The notes under the pieces were generated by a model. The model was not told the DNA's origin. It saw nothing but the letters and a program-made list of their open reading frames with translations, and did no database searches. DNA of 64,000 bases, taken from an uncultured Anaeromusa sp. Its GTDB lineage: Bacteria > Bacillota > Negativicutes > Anaeromusales > Anaeromusaceae. Both the position numbers and the translations under genes were made by a program. The stretch covers positions 558,001 to 622,000 of the forward strand of contig NZ_OY764902.1 in NCBI RefSeq assembly GCF_963668665.1, written 5' to 3'. This document shows, one piece after another, positions 51,931 to 61,092 of the stretch (positions are counted from its first letter, which is position 1; each line of letters begins with the position of its first letter).

Positions 51931-52374
51931 TTAAAGCTGCGGTTTTCCTGCCTCATTTTCCACCTGGTTGCACAAATCTTGCAAAGTGATGGAATCCAAC
52001 ACCTGCGTAATGCTGTCTCCAACTTTGGCCCATACGCCGCGGGTGACGCAAGTACAGGCTTTAGTACAGTATTTGTTATCCTCTTTGCCTGAGAGCAAAC
52101 AGTCTACAGGAGCAATAGGCCCTTCCATCACGCGGATAATATCGCCTACCGAAATTTCTTCGGGAGTCTTGGTTAAGCTGTAACCGCCTTGTGCGCCGCG
52201 AACGCTTTTAACGAAGCCGGCTTTGCGCAAAGTCCCCATCAGCTGCTCCAGGTAATGCTCGGAGATTTCTTGACGCTGTGCGACATTTTTTAAAGAAATG
52301 GGCCCCTGACCGTAATGAACGGCTAAATCGTACATGGCGGATACGCCATAACGTCCTTTGGTTGATAGCTTCAC
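51931..52374 (-). CDS. iscR: Rrf2-family regulator, IscR-like
   Basis: This 147-residue winged-helix regulator starts MKLSTKGRYGVSAMYDLAVH and has ISEHYLEQLMGTLRKAGFV as recognition region. The cysteine loop is VDCLLSGKEDNKYCTKACTC, with enough Cys to hold a cluster; CymR-type proteins of Bacillus lack it. A GTG start lies 7 nt after AAAGGGG. It controls the iscS-iscU-mnmA genes behind it, probably in response to Fe-S status. Confidence 0.9.
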   Translation of the reverse strand: MKLSTKGRYGVSAMYDLAVHYGQGPISLKNVAQRQEISEHYLEQLMGTLRKAGFVKSVRGAQGGYSLTKTPEEISVGDIIRVMEGPIAPVDCLLSGKEDNKYCTKACTCVTRGVWAKVGDSITQVLDSITLQDLCNQVENEAGKPQL

Positions 52375-52392
52375 GGCAATCCCCTTTCTTTT

Positions 52393-52409
52393 CCGACTAA
52401 TACGATTGG
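52393..52409. promoter_or_regulatory. Candidate IscR operator
   Basis: CCGACTAATACGATTGG is an imperfect palindrome with CCRAY and RTYGG ends. It lies between the iscR -10 box and start codon, where Rrf2 autoregulatory sites are often found. Confidence 0.4.
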
Positions 52410-52423
52410 TTTTATTTGCTTTT

Positions 52424-52452
52424 ACTATAGCAAATAACAAGAAAAAAAACAA
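52424..52452 (-). promoter_or_regulatory. Promoter of iscR-iscS-iscU-mnmA, overlapping the rarA terminator
   Basis: On the minus strand there is TTGTTT (complement 52447-52452), a 17-nt spacer and TATAGT (complement 52424-52429). The -35 is part of the rarA terminator's 3' arm and T-tract. Confidence 0.55.
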
Positions 52453-52472
52453 CCCCAATCTGAGGTTGTTTT
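52442..52472 (-). terminator. Terminator of tcdA-rarA
   Basis: On the minus strand AAAACAACCT pairs with GGGTTGTTTT around a short loop and continues in T residues. Confidence 0.85.
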
Positions 52473-52520
52473 AAAGCTAAGTCAGGTTTATCTTTTGCAA
52501 CTATTCCTTATTATTTCGTA

Positions 52521-52549
52521 TCCCTCTGTTACTCCGTTACTCTTGTTCC
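52521..52549 (-). repeat. Purine-rich GAGTAACG repeat at the rarA stop codon
   Basis: On the minus strand GGAACAAGAGTAACGGAGTA continues ACAGAGGGA, an 8-nt-period variant of the GGAGTA repeats. It encodes the last residues of RarA (GTRVTE) and the stop. Confidence 0.5.
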
Positions 52550-53860
52550 GGTCCCCTCGGCCCGCCCTTGACGGCGTTTAGTCTCGTCCCAGCGCGTCTT
52601 TTCCGGTCCCAGAGCGGCTTCATAGTAACGCCGGCCTTGCAGCGGCTCCGGCAAGTACTCTTGCTCTACCCAATGGCCGGGGAAATCGTGGCTATAGCGA
52701 TACTCCGCGCCATGTCCAAATTGGGCGGCGCCGCGATAATGAGCGTCTCGTAGATGCAGGGGAACGCTGCCGCATTCCTGATGGCGCACATCTCCTAAGG
52801 CTGCGTCAATAGCCAGATAAGAGGCATTGCTCTTGGGCGCCGTCGCAATATAGACGACCGCCTGAGCCAAAGGAATGCGCGCTTCCGGCAAGCCTACAAA
52901 ACGGGCCGCCTCAGCCGCCGCCATAGCCAGTACCAGCGCCTGGGGATCGGCGTTGCCCACGTCTTCGGCCGCACAAATTACGATGCGCCGCGCAATAAAT
53001 TGCAAATCCTCCCCTGCAGCCAACAGCCGGGCCAGATAATGTACTGCCGCATCTGGATCGGAGCCGCGCATACTCTTAATAAACGCGGATACTGTATCGT
53101 AATGAGCGTCGCCGTTTTTGTCAAAACGCTGCAGCTTTTCGTCGGCAACTTTTTCTAACACCGCCAAATTCAGCGTTGCCTCATCTTCCACCATGGCGGC
53201 GCATTGCTCCAGAAGATTCAAGGCGGTACGTGCGTCGCCGCCGGCTAAGCCGGTAATACCGCTCCAAAGAGAAGCTTCCGCCTGCAAATGTCTTTTGCCC
53301 AAACCGCGCTCTTTATCTTCCAGGGCCCGCTTAAGCAGAGCTTCCAGTTGTTGCGGAGTCAACGGCTTCAGACGCAAAACCCGCATGCGCGAAAGCAAGG
53401 GCCCGTTAATTTCAAAATAAGGGTTTTCCGTCGTGGCGCCGATCAGCGTAATCCGCCCATCCTCTACATAAGGCAGCAGCACATCCTGCTGGGCTTTGTT
53501 AAAACGATGAAACTCATCGACAAAAAGAATGGTAGCTTTGCCATAGAGCTGGCGTCGTTCCTGCGCTGCCGCCAGTTCTTTGCGCAAATCCGCCGTGCCC
53601 GCAGTTACCGCGTTCAGGCGCTCAAAAACCGCTCCGGTAGTAGTGGCGATCAGTTCCGCCAATGTCGTCTTTCCTGTACCGGAGGGACCGTACAAAACCA
53701 GGCTGGGCAGCGTATCCGCCTGAATCATACGCCGCAGAAAAGAGTCGGGACTAAGAAGATGCTCCTGCCCTGCCAGTTCAGATAGCTTTTGCGGGCGCAT
53801 GCGCACGGCGAGTGGTTTGCGGTTCGTGTTCTTCTCTTCAGCCAATGAAAACAAATCCAA
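52529..53860 (-). CDS. rarA: Replication-associated recombination protein RarA (MgsA)
   Basis: This 443-residue AAA+ clamp-loader-like ATPase has Walker A YGPSGTGKTTLAELIA, Walker B ATILFVDEFHRFNKAQQD, sensor 1 TLIGATTENPYFEIN and the tetramerisation domain with IKSMRGSDPDAAVHYLARLL. It acts at stalled replication forks. The order tcdA-rarA-Rrf2-iscS matches Bacillus yrvMNO. The last six residues lie in a dispersed purine-rich repeat, so the C-terminus may have been extended by it. Confidence 0.96.
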   Translation of the reverse strand: MDLFSLAEEKNTNRKPLAVRMRPQKLSELAGQEHLLSPDSFLRRMIQADTLPSLVLYGPSGTGKTTLAELIATTTGAVFERLNAVTAGTADLRKELAAAQERRQLYGKATILFVDEFHRFNKAQQDVLLPYVEDGRITLIGATTENPYFEINGPLLSRMRVLRLKPLTPQQLEALLKRALEDKERGLGKRHLQAEASLWSGITGLAGGDARTALNLLEQCAAMVEDEATLNLAVLEKVADEKLQRFDKNGDAHYDTVSAFIKSMRGSDPDAAVHYLARLLAAGEDLQFIARRIVICAAEDVGNADPQALVLAMAAAEAARFVGLPEARIPLAQAVVYIATAPKSNASYLAIDAALGDVRHQECGSVPLHLRDAHYRGAAQFGHGAEYRYSHDFPGHWVEQEYLPEPLQGRRYYEAALGPEKTRWDETKRRQGRAEGTGTRVTE

Positions 53861-53880
53861 AATAACAGCCTCCTTTGTTC

Positions 53881-54597
53881 CTATGCTAAACGCAGCAAGG
53901 AACGCACAACATAGCCGGCTAATAACAGCCCCGCCGTAGAGGGAACAAAGGAAATGCTTCCCGGCACCTGGCGGCGCAAATGGGCTTCTTCCGGCTCGGC
54001 GTCAGCCGAAGCAAAGGGCTTTTCCGTAGAAAACACCACAGGAATTCCTTTAGTGATTCCTGCTTGTTTCAAAAGACGTCTGACGTTTCTGGCCATAGGG
54101 CAAGTGTGGGTTTTAGCAATATCTACAATATGAAAAGCCTCAGGGTCCAGCTTATTGCCAGCGCCCATGCTCGAGACAATGGGTATGCCGAGACGATGGG
54201 CGCGGACAAGCAAATCAATTTTAGCATCCATTGAATCGATGGCATCCACAATGAAATTCCAACGTTCAGGCCGCAGCCAGTCTCCTTTTTCTTCTCCATA
54301 GGCTTCTAGAATGACTTCCACTTGACAATCCGGGTTAATATCCAAAATTCGCTCTTTCAGCACGGCGGCTTTAGGCAGCCCGATGGTGCTTGATAAAGCC
54401 GGCAGCTGTCGGTTTAAATTCGTTAGGCTAACCACATCATGATCAATTAACGTCAGTTGACCAATCCCTGCTCGCGCCAAGGCTTCTACCGCAAAGGAGC
54501 CAACGCCGCCGACGCCAAAAACGGCCACAGCGGAATTTTGCAAGGTCTGTAATCCTTGAGAACCTATAAGCATTTCGGTGCGTGAAAAACGATGCAT
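53881..54597 (-). CDS. tcdA: tRNA threonylcarbamoyladenosine dehydratase TcdA
   Basis: This 238-residue E1-like enzyme has the nucleotide-binding GVGGVGSFAVEALARAGIG, DHDVVSLTNLNRQLPA and VDAIDSMDAKI. It cyclises t6A37 of tRNA to ct6A. The start is taken as MHRFSRTE, which follows AGGAGG; the upstream MQEASL start has no ribosome-binding site. It overlies the same locus as Bacillus yrvM, next to 6S RNA. Confidence 0.94.
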   Translation of the reverse strand: MHRFSRTEMLIGSQGLQTLQNSAVAVFGVGGVGSFAVEALARAGIGQLTLIDHDVVSLTNLNRQLPALSSTIGLPKAAVLKERILDINPDCQVEVILEAYGEEKGDWLRPERWNFIVDAIDSMDAKIDLLVRAHRLGIPIVSSMGAGNKLDPEAFHIVDIAKTHTCPMARNVRRLLKQAGITKGIPVVFSTEKPFASADAEPEEAHLRRQVPGSISFVPSTAGLLLAGYVVRSLLRLA

Positions 54598-54656
54598 AGT
54601 TAAAGAAGCCTCCTGCATGATCTAAGAAAACACAACATAGAGCTCTCATAATAGGT

Positions 54657-54684
54657 AAAAAGACTCGACAAAATTGTCGAGTCT
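54657..54684 (-). terminator. Terminator downstream of 6S RNA
   Basis: AGACTCGACA pairs with TGTCGAGTCT around a 4-nt loop and runs into TTTT on the minus strand. It lies about 20 nt past the closing stem of the 6S RNA. Confidence 0.85.
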
Positions 54685-54699
54685 AAAAAATTGTTATGA

Positions 54700-54902
54700 A
54701 AAAACTAACCCCACCATGCCGTCTCGCCCACTAGTTTTGAACCTGCGTTAGCAGGTGGGTGCCCTCCTGAAAAATCAATGGATCCCCGTAAAGGGCCTGC
54801 ACGTCTTATTCAGAGACCGGACTCCCGTCGTAAAAGTGTTGGCTCAAAACATACCAGGCAGCATACGCACACAGTCGGGTTAAGAGTGTTGCTCTTTTCT
54901 TC
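54700..54902 (-). ncRNA. ssrS: 6S RNA
   Basis: A non-coding transcript of about 200 nt lies between tcdA and aspS, exactly where Bacillus carries 6S RNA bsrA. Its own promoter lies upstream and a terminator follows. Ends that pair (CTTAACCC near the 5' end with GGGTTAG near 54705) close the rod, and conserved-looking stretches CCTGCTAACGCAGG and GACGGCATGGTGGGG are present. 6S RNA binds the housekeeping RNA polymerase by mimicking an open promoter. The exact ends are estimated. Confidence 0.88.
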
Positions 54903-54908
54903 AACTTC

Positions 54909-54937
54909 ATAATAGCAGAATTATCGCTATTTGACAA
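54909..54937 (-). promoter_or_regulatory. Promoter of 6S RNA
   Basis: On the minus strand there is TTGTCA (complement 54932-54937), a 17-nt spacer and TATTAT (complement 54909-54914), each 5 of 6 to consensus. Confidence 0.8.
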
Positions 54938-54987
54938 GTGTCGCCTGGTTTTCTGCGCTTTGAAGCCTGGCTGAAAGAAAAGAAACC

Positions 54988-56778
54988 TTAGCTTTTAGCA
55001 ATAACGGTCGACTTAATATGCAATTCCCGCAGCTGACGTTCAGACACGTCACTGGGCGCTTGCGTCATAGCGCAGCTGGCGCTTTGCGTTTTGGGGAAAG
55101 CAATAACGTCGCGGATGGAAGGACGTTTCGCCATAAGCATTACCAGACGGTCCAAACCAAATGCAATGCCGCCATGGGGCGGAGTGCCGTACTCAAAAGC
55201 GTCTAAGAGATAGCCGAATTTGCTATATGCTTCTTCCGGCGTCAAGCCAATGGCTTTGAATACCTTTTCCTGAATCGGACGTTGGTAAATACGGATGCTG
55301 CCGCCGCCGATTTCCGTGCCGTTGAGCACCATGTCGTAGGCTTTCGCATAGATGCGTCCTGGATCGCTTTCCAAGAATTCCATATCTTCGTCCCGAGGCG
55401 AGGTGAAGGGGTGATGCATCGCCACCCAGCGTTTTTCTTCTTCATCGTACTCGAACATCGGAAAGTCAACTACCCACAAGAAGCACAACTTGTTTTCGTC
55501 AATCAAGTTAAGACGTTTCGCCATTTCCAAGCGCAAATGTCCCAAGGCATTGGCTACAACAGAGGGTTTATCCGCTACCATCAGCAGCAAATCGCCTTCG
55601 ACGGCGCCGGCAGCTTTAGCCAATTCAGCCAGCATGTCCTCGCTGAAGAATTTGGCGATCGGCGATTTGATGCCGTCTGCTTGGAAACACATCCAAGCCA
55701 GACCTTTGGCGCCGTAGGGAGCCACAAAATCCACCAAGCCGTCCAGTTCGCGCCGCGGAATGCCTGCATAGCCTTTGACGTTAATCGCTTTGACCTGTCC
55801 GCCGTTTTGCAGCACGCTTTCGAACACTTTGAAGTTCGAACCGCGGATAACCTCGGACACGTTAATAAGTTCCATCTCAAAGCGCAAATCCGGCTTGTCC
55901 GAACCGTAACGGCTCATCGCCTCGTCATAGGTCATGCGCAGCATAGGAGTAGCAATGGTTTCACCCAGGGCTTCTTCGAAAAGATGGGCTACCAAACGCT
56001 CCATCATCGACAGAATTTGTTCTCTGTCAATGAAGGACATCTCAACGTCCAACTGAGTAAATTCCGGCTGACGATCAGCGCGCAAATCTTCATCGCGGAA
56101 GCAACGTACAATCTGGAAGTACTTCTCCATGCCGGCTACCATCAGCAGCTGTTTGAACAACTGCGGAGACTGCGGCAACGCATAGAAGCGACCTGGATTC
56201 ACGCGGCTAGGCACAAGATAGTCACGCGCGCCTTCAGGAGAGCTTTTCGTCAACATGGGCGTTTCCACTTCGCAAAAGCCCTGATTGTCAAAAAAGTCGC
56301 GCATGGCTTTGGTCACGCGATGACGCAACATTAGGTTACGCTGCATTTCCGGCCGACGCAGATCCAAATAACGATATTTCAAACGCACCATTTCATCAAC
56401 GTCCACATCATCTTGGATGTAGAACGGCGGCGTTTTAGCGGCATTGAGAATGCGCAATTCCCGGCAGAATACTTCAACAGCGCCGGTGTCCATGTTGGAA
56501 TTTACCGTAGCAGCGTCGCGGCTGCGCACTTCGCCTTTTATCGCTAAAACGAACTCGGAACGCACGGTTTCCGCTTTGCGAAAAGCCTCTTCGCCCACTT
56601 CCGGAGCAAAAACCAGCTGAACCATGCCGGAGCGATCCCGAAGATCCACGAAGATCAAGCCGCCGTGATCGCGGCGTCTAGCAGCCCAGCCGCAAAGAAT
56701 AACCTCCTGGCCCTGGTGATCTGCCCGTAAATCGTTACAGCTGTGTGTGCGCACCCAGCCTGTCATTGTATCTAACAT
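54988..56778 (-). CDS. aspS: Aspartyl-tRNA synthetase
   Basis: This 596-residue bacterial-type class II synthetase has the OB-fold anticodon domain ([20 protein letters not shown]), motif 2 [18 protein letters not shown], the bacterial GAD insert, and motif 3 [12 protein letters not shown]. It follows hisS by 4 nt. No clear terminator follows it before the 6S promoter. Confidence 0.98.
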   Translation of the reverse strand: MLDTMTGWVRTHSCNDLRADHQGQEVILCGWAARRRDHGGLIFVDLRDRSGMVQLVFAPEVGEEAFRKAETVRSEFVLAIKGEVRSRDAATVNSNMDTGAVEVFCRELRILNAAKTPPFYIQDDVDVDEMVRLKYRYLDLRRPEMQRNLMLRHRVTKAMRDFFDNQGFCEVETPMLTKSSPEGARDYLVPSRVNPGRFYALPQSPQLFKQLLMVAGMEKYFQIVRCFRDEDLRADRQPEFTQLDVEMSFIDREQILSMMERLVAHLFEEALGETIATPMLRMTYDEAMSRYGSDKPDLRFEMELINVSEVIRGSNFKVFESVLQNGGQVKAINVKGYAGIPRRELDGLVDFVAPYGAKGLAWMCFQADGIKSPIAKFFSEDMLAELAKAAGAVEGDLLLMVADKPSVVANALGHLRLEMAKRLNLIDENKLCFLWVVDFPMFEYDEEEKRWVAMHHPFTSPRDEDMEFLESDPGRIYAKAYDMVLNGTEIGGGSIRIYQRPIQEKVFKAIGLTPEEAYSKFGYLLDAFEYGTPPHGGIAFGLDRLVMLMAKRPSIRDVIAFPKTQSASCAMTQAPSDVSERQLRELHIKSTVIAKS

Positions 56779-56782
56779 CTTG

Positions 56783-58060
56783 CTATTCCCCCATCTCTTC
56801 TTTTATGGCGTTAATTGCCTCCTGGGCATTTACCAAGCTTTGTTCGCTGGTTTCCAAATCCTTCAACAGCACTTGCTGATTGGCCTGTTCTTCCTCGCCC
56901 AGCAGCAGCGCAAAGCGCGCCTTTTGGCGATTAGCCTGTTTAAGCTGCGCCTTCAAGCTGCGTCCCAGAAAATCCATGTCCGCAGTCAGACCTTCTTTAC
57001 GCAGCTGCAGCAGCAGCGCAAAGGCCATCGGCGTCTGTTCTTTCCCCAAGGGAGCGATAAACACGTCACTGCAGCGAGTTGCAGCTGGAAGCAGTTCCTG
57101 CTTTTCCAACGCCAGCAGCAAACGTTCCAAGCCGACAGCAAAGCCGATACCAGGAGTATCCGGACCGCCGCATTGGGCTACAAGTCCGTCATAGCGGCCG
57201 CCGCCGCAGACGGCGCTTTGCGCGCCCAAAGGAGCGTACTGAATTTCAAAAGCGGTTTTGGTGTAATAATCCAGGCCGCGCACCAGATTGGTGTTGATAC
57301 TGTACGGAATCTCAGCAGCATCCAGCAACGCTTTTAGACCGGCAAAATGGTCATGGCATTCTTCGCAGAGGCAATCCAGCATCTGCGGCGCTCCTTGGCT
57401 GGCCTGGCGGCAAGCTTCGCTTTTGCAGTCCAGAATGCGCATCGGATTGCGGTCAAAGCGGCTTTTGCAGTCCGGGCACAGTGAATCCAACTGCGGCCGC
57501 AAATAGTTCTGCAGTTGCTCCCGATAAGCAGGCCGGCATGTCGGGCAGCCCACGGAATTAATGAATAAAGTGAGTTCTGTAAGTCCCAGTCCTTGGAAAA
57601 GCTGGATAGCTAATGCAATAGCTTCTGCATCCACCGTTGGCGCTGCTGCGCCGAGGACTTCTACGCCAAATTGATGAAATTGGCGATAACGGCCTGCTTG
57701 CGGACGGTCATAGCGAAACATAGGACCCATGTAAAACAGTTTGGTGGGCTGTTCAGCTTCACCATACAATTTGTTTTCCAGATACGCCCGCACGACGGAA
57801 GCCGTATTTTCCGGACGCAAAGTCAGGCTGCGTTCGCCGCGGTCAGTAAAGGTATACATTTCTTTTTCCACCACATCGGTGGTCTCGCCAATACCCCGAA
57901 TGAACAGCTCTGTATGTTCGAAAACAGGTGTGCGAATTTCCTGGTAGCCAAAACGGCTGCACAGCTGGCGGATGGTTTTCTCTAGCTTTTGCCATTGCGC
58001 GCTGGCTGCAGGCAAAATGTCTTTAGTACCTCGAGGTGCGCTTGTCAGCAAATTGGTCAC
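56783..58060 (-). CDS. hisS: Histidyl-tRNA synthetase
   Basis: This 425-residue class II enzyme has PRGTKDILP at the N-terminus, motif 2 [18 protein letters not shown], the histidine loop [13 protein letters not shown], and motif 3 [12 protein letters not shown]. The C-terminal anticodon domain is complete. It overlaps hemZ by 4 nt at its start. The hisS-aspS pair is the standard Bacillota order. Confidence 0.98.
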   Translation of the reverse strand: MTNLLTSAPRGTKDILPAASAQWQKLEKTIRQLCSRFGYQEIRTPVFEHTELFIRGIGETTDVVEKEMYTFTDRGERSLTLRPENTASVVRAYLENKLYGEAEQPTKLFYMGPMFRYDRPQAGRYRQFHQFGVEVLGAAAPTVDAEAIALAIQLFQGLGLTELTLFINSVGCPTCRPAYREQLQNYLRPQLDSLCPDCKSRFDRNPMRILDCKSEACRQASQGAPQMLDCLCEECHDHFAGLKALLDAAEIPYSINTNLVRGLDYYTKTAFEIQYAPLGAQSAVCGGGRYDGLVAQCGGPDTPGIGFAVGLERLLLALEKQELLPAATRCSDVFIAPLGKEQTPMAFALLLQLRKEGLTADMDFLGRSLKAQLKQANRQKARFALLLGEEEQANQQVLLKDLETSEQSLVNAQEAINAIKEEMGE

Positions 58061-59529
58061 TCCCTTCCCGCAAAACGCCTAAATGCGTCTTCACGGTTTG
58101 CAATGTAGCGATCGATATCGCGTATGTAGCAGTCTACCTGCTTGGCATGATAACAATTATGCAGTCGATAACCGTCTGGTTCAACAATTTTACTTGTTGC
58201 ATGAGGGCCAATTCCCAAGATGCTCTGGCGTTCTTCAATAACGCGAATGTTATAAGCGCATTCGCGTCCCTCTTTGGCGTAGCCGATATTTTCAAACTGG
58301 CCTGCCATCTGCTTTTGGCGATAAAGATAGTATGGCGCCATCCCCATCGCTCTAGCGCCATTTTGCGAGGCTTCAATCATCTCCGCCACCGCAGCGGCGT
58401 CAGGCAACGGTACTTCTTCCTGCAAAAGCAGCTTTTCCGCCAACGCGGATCCCCGCTTAAGAGCCAATGTATGAACCGTCAGGCTTTCTGGGGAAAGCTT
58501 AGCGATTTCCCGCAGCGTATGCTGCACATCAGCTGGCGTTTCACCAGGCAAACCCAGAATAATATCCATGTTTATATTGCTAAAACCGTTTTGCCGCAAA
58601 GAGGCGAACATTTCTATTATATCCTGTACACTATGCTTCCGTCCAATCCTTTGCAGCGTTTTTTCCTGCATTGATTGCGGATTTAAGCTCAAACGCGAAA
58701 TTGGAAAGCCTTTGAGCACGGCAATCTTCTCTGCATTCAGACTGTCCGGGCGTCCTGCTTCCACCGTCCACTCCCCTAGCTTCGGCCTGCCCAAGTACTC
58801 CTGGATCCAAGAAAGAAGCTGCTCTAGTTCCTTGGCTGGCAGACTTGTCGGCGTACCGCCGCCGATATAGAGGGTCTCCATCTGCAAGCGCTGCTGACGC
58901 AAAAGATGGCCGGCGCTCACAATATCCGCCTTAAGGGCTTGCATAAAAATCTGCAGCTTCTCTTGGGGCGGTAATACAAATGAAGGAAACGAACAGTATA
59001 AGCAGCGGCTGGGACAAAAAGGAATCCCCACATATACCCCAACAGAGCGGGGTGTTTCCGGCGGTAGAATATTTCGCTGCCGCAGGGCTATTTCCAGCAG
59101 CAGAGCCGCTTTTTCCGGCGCTGCCAAGTATTCTTGCTCGAAAGCCGCTGCAATATCCGCCTTGGTATATCCTTCATCGAAGAGACGCCGGACTATTTTC
59201 CCCGGCCGAACGCCTCGCAGTATCCCCCACGAACTGCGAGGAAGATGTACGGCCTGCTCCAGCAATAAAGCCAGATTGCGCCGCACCACCCGCCCAGGCG
59301 CAGCCTGATCTTGCGCATGAAAAAAGACGATTTCATGCGTCTCTTGCCACGTTTTTCCTTGCCAGGCAAGGGACGTAACCACCCGATCCGGCAACAGCTC
59401 GCTGCCTACGACCAAGGTGTTGGCAGTAGTTTCCTTAACAAGAGGAATACCGTACAGGCTCATTACATCCTGTACGGCGCGGTCATCTCCTTGGTCTGCT
59501 GTTGTACGAATATATCCATCAAGCATCAT
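58057..59529 (-). CDS. hemZ: HemZ-type radical SAM coproporphyrinogen III dehydrogenase family protein
   Basis: This 490-residue radical SAM enzyme has the cluster motif CPSRCLYCSF at about residue 183, the SAM-binding YIGGGTPTSLPA and LSLNPQSMQEKTLQRIGR, and a long N-terminal extension as in HemZ. HemZ is thought to act in oxygen-independent heme synthesis, although a heme-chaperone (HemW-like) role is possible. The ATG lies inside the end of the fur gene. Its neighbours are fur and hisS. Confidence 0.88.
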   Translation of the reverse strand: MMLDGYIRTTADQGDDRAVQDVMSLYGIPLVKETTANTLVVGSELLPDRVVTSLAWQGKTWQETHEIVFFHAQDQAAPGRVVRRNLALLLEQAVHLPRSSWGILRGVRPGKIVRRLFDEGYTKADIAAAFEQEYLAAPEKAALLLEIALRQRNILPPETPRSVGVYVGIPFCPSRCLYCSFPSFVLPPQEKLQIFMQALKADIVSAGHLLRQQRLQMETLYIGGGTPTSLPAKELEQLLSWIQEYLGRPKLGEWTVEAGRPDSLNAEKIAVLKGFPISRLSLNPQSMQEKTLQRIGRKHSVQDIIEMFASLRQNGFSNINMDIILGLPGETPADVQHTLREIAKLSPESLTVHTLALKRGSALAEKLLLQEEVPLPDAAAVAEMIEASQNGARAMGMAPYYLYRQKQMAGQFENIGYAKEGRECAYNIRVIEERQSILGIGPHATSKIVEPDGYRLHNCYHAKQVDCYIRDIDRYIANREDAFRRFAGRE

Positions 59530-59968
59530 TCTTTTTCTGGCACTCCTGACAATAACCGTAAAACTTGACCTGATGGTCAACAATTTGAAACTTGCTGCGT
59601 TCTGAAATGACCGCTTCTAAAGAATCCAGAAGATCGTCTTCAAATTCCTTTACTTTGCCGCAGGAAACACAGATCAAATGATGGTGATGATGTCCGGTGT
59701 CCGGCCCATTGATTTCATAGCGGCTGCGGCCATCGCCAAAGTCCATTTTCTGCAGCAGATCCAGTTCGCTCAGCAGATCCAGCGTACGATAAACAGTAGC
59801 CAAACCGATCTCTGGCGCTTCGCGGCGCACGATTTGATGGACGTCTTCCGCGCAAAGATGTTCATCTTGATGATTTAGAAAGGCTTGCAAAATAATTTGT
59901 CTTTGCGGCGTCAGCTTAAACTGCCGTTCACGAAAAGTTTTCCGCACATCTGTCATATCAAGTTGCAT
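59519..59968 (-). CDS. fur: Fur-family metalloregulator
   Basis: This 149-residue regulator has a winged helix (KLTPQRQIILQAFLNHQDEH), the metal-binding GHHHHHLICVSCGKVKEFED, and a second Cys pair CQEC in the C-terminus for structural zinc. The poly-His and following acidic residues fit Fur rather than Zur, though PerR cannot be excluded. The start is MQLDMTD. It overlaps hemZ by 11 nt, so iron status may set heme gene expression. Confidence 0.87.
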   Translation of the reverse strand: MQLDMTDVRKTFRERQFKLTPQRQIILQAFLNHQDEHLCAEDVHQIVRREAPEIGLATVYRTLDLLSELDLLQKMDFGDGRSRYEINGPDTGHHHHHLICVSCGKVKEFEDDLLDSLEAVISERSKFQIVDHQVKFYGYCQECQKKNDA

Positions 59969-59995
59969 AAACTCCACACCCTTTCGGCTGTTTGC

Positions 59996-60616
59996 CTAAA
60001 AAATAAACGGGTTATGCTCTTTTTCCCAGCCGATAGTCGTGCTGGGCCCGTGGCCTGGTAATACTTTGGTTTCTCCCGGCAACGCAAAAAGCTGTTCTTG
60101 AATGCTTGCCAGCAATTGTTGATGGGAACCGCCGGGAAAATCAGTTCGGCCTACGGATTCTGCAAAAAGCGTGTCCCCGCTGAACAAAACGCCTTCGCCG
60201 TAAAGACTGAGGCCGCCTGGCGTATGACCCGGCGTTTCTAAAATGGTAAAAGAAAGCGCTCCCAGCGTCAATACGTCCCCTGCTTTAAGAAACGAGTCGG
60301 CTGGTTTTAAAATAACCGCATCACCAATAAAGGTCGAAAGATTTCGGTGCGGACTTGTCAACATTGCAGCATCTGCTTCGTGAATCAGCACAGATGCGCC
60401 GGTAGCTTCCGCTAAAATACCATTAGCCGCAATATGGTCTGCATGGCCGTGGGTATTGACAATATAGGTTAAGACAGCGTTTTTTTCGCGCAGGATGCGC
60501 AAAATATCACCGCCGTTGCCGCCAGGATCAATGACCATCGCCACATGCTCTTCCTTGCTAATCACAATATAACAGTTCGTACCCAAAGGCCCTACTGGCA
60601 GTTGAATAATTTCCAT
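59996..60616 (-). CDS. Metallo-beta-lactamase-fold hydrolase (glyoxalase II-like)
   Basis: This 206-residue MBL-fold hydrolase has the zinc motif NTHGHADHIAANG, then ETPGHTPGGLSLY, LFSGDTLFAESVGRTDFPGG and LPGHGPSTTIGWEK. It is close to hydroxyacylglutathione hydrolase-like proteins found next to dtd and relA in Bacillota. The thioester substrate is not known. The ATG (MEIIQLP) follows AAGGAG. Confidence 0.9.
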   Translation of the reverse strand: MEIIQLPVGPLGTNCYIVISKEEHVAMVIDPGGNGGDILRILREKNAVLTYIVNTHGHADHIAANGILAEATGASVLIHEADAAMLTSPHRNLSTFIGDAVILKPADSFLKAGDVLTLGALSFTILETPGHTPGGLSLYGEGVLFSGDTLFAESVGRTDFPGGSHQQLLASIQEQLFALPGETKVLPGHGPSTTIGWEKEHNPFIF

Positions 60617-60642
60617 TCCTTGGTTCTCCTTACCCATGCATC

Positions 60643-61092
60643 TTAAAATAATTTTCGGCTATCCAGCAAGATAGTAACCGGTCCGTCGTTTTCCAAAGCC
60701 ACAAGCATCTCCGCCTGAAACTCCCCGGCGGCCACCGTCAGCTCCTTTTCTCGACAAAGTGACAAAAAATATTCATAAAGAGCTTTTGCTTCCCCCGGCG
60801 GCGCGGCCTGGTCAAACCCAGGACGCCGTCCTTTGCGGCAGTCTCCATACAAGGTAAATTGGGAAATAACCAATAAAGAACCGCCTACATCCTTAAGGGA
60901 ACAATTCATTTTCCCTGCTTCGTCATGGAAAATTCGCAAGCCAACAATTTTATCGGCCAAATACACCGCATCTTTAGCCGTATCTCCTTCTCCTACTCCT
61001 AAAAGCACCGTCAAGCCCGGGCCGATGGCGCCAACCAAGCGGCCGTCTACGGTCACGCTGGAAGACTTGGTACGCTGTACAACGGCTCTCAC
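60643..61092 (-). CDS. dtd: D-aminoacyl-tRNA deacylase
   Basis: This 149-residue protein has [17 protein letters not shown], the DTD signature (usually with Ala where this one has Gly), and [15 protein letters not shown] at the GPVT cross-subunit site. It removes D-amino acids from tRNA. It overlaps relA by 4 nt in the usual relA-dtd pair. Confidence 0.95.
   Translation of the reverse strand: MRAVVQRTKSSSVTVDGRLVGAIGPGLTVLLGVGEGDTAKDAVYLADKIVGLRIFHDEAGKMNCSLKDVGGSLLVISQFTLYGDCRKGRRPGFDQAAPPGEAKALYEYFLSLCREKELTVAAGEFQAEMLVALENDGPVTILLDSRKLF

Noticed and set aside
55282..56334. 350-codon open frame on the plus strand
   Set aside because: It is antisense to aspS, has no start signal and its translation has no family features. 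The minus-strand aspS is full length and convincing.
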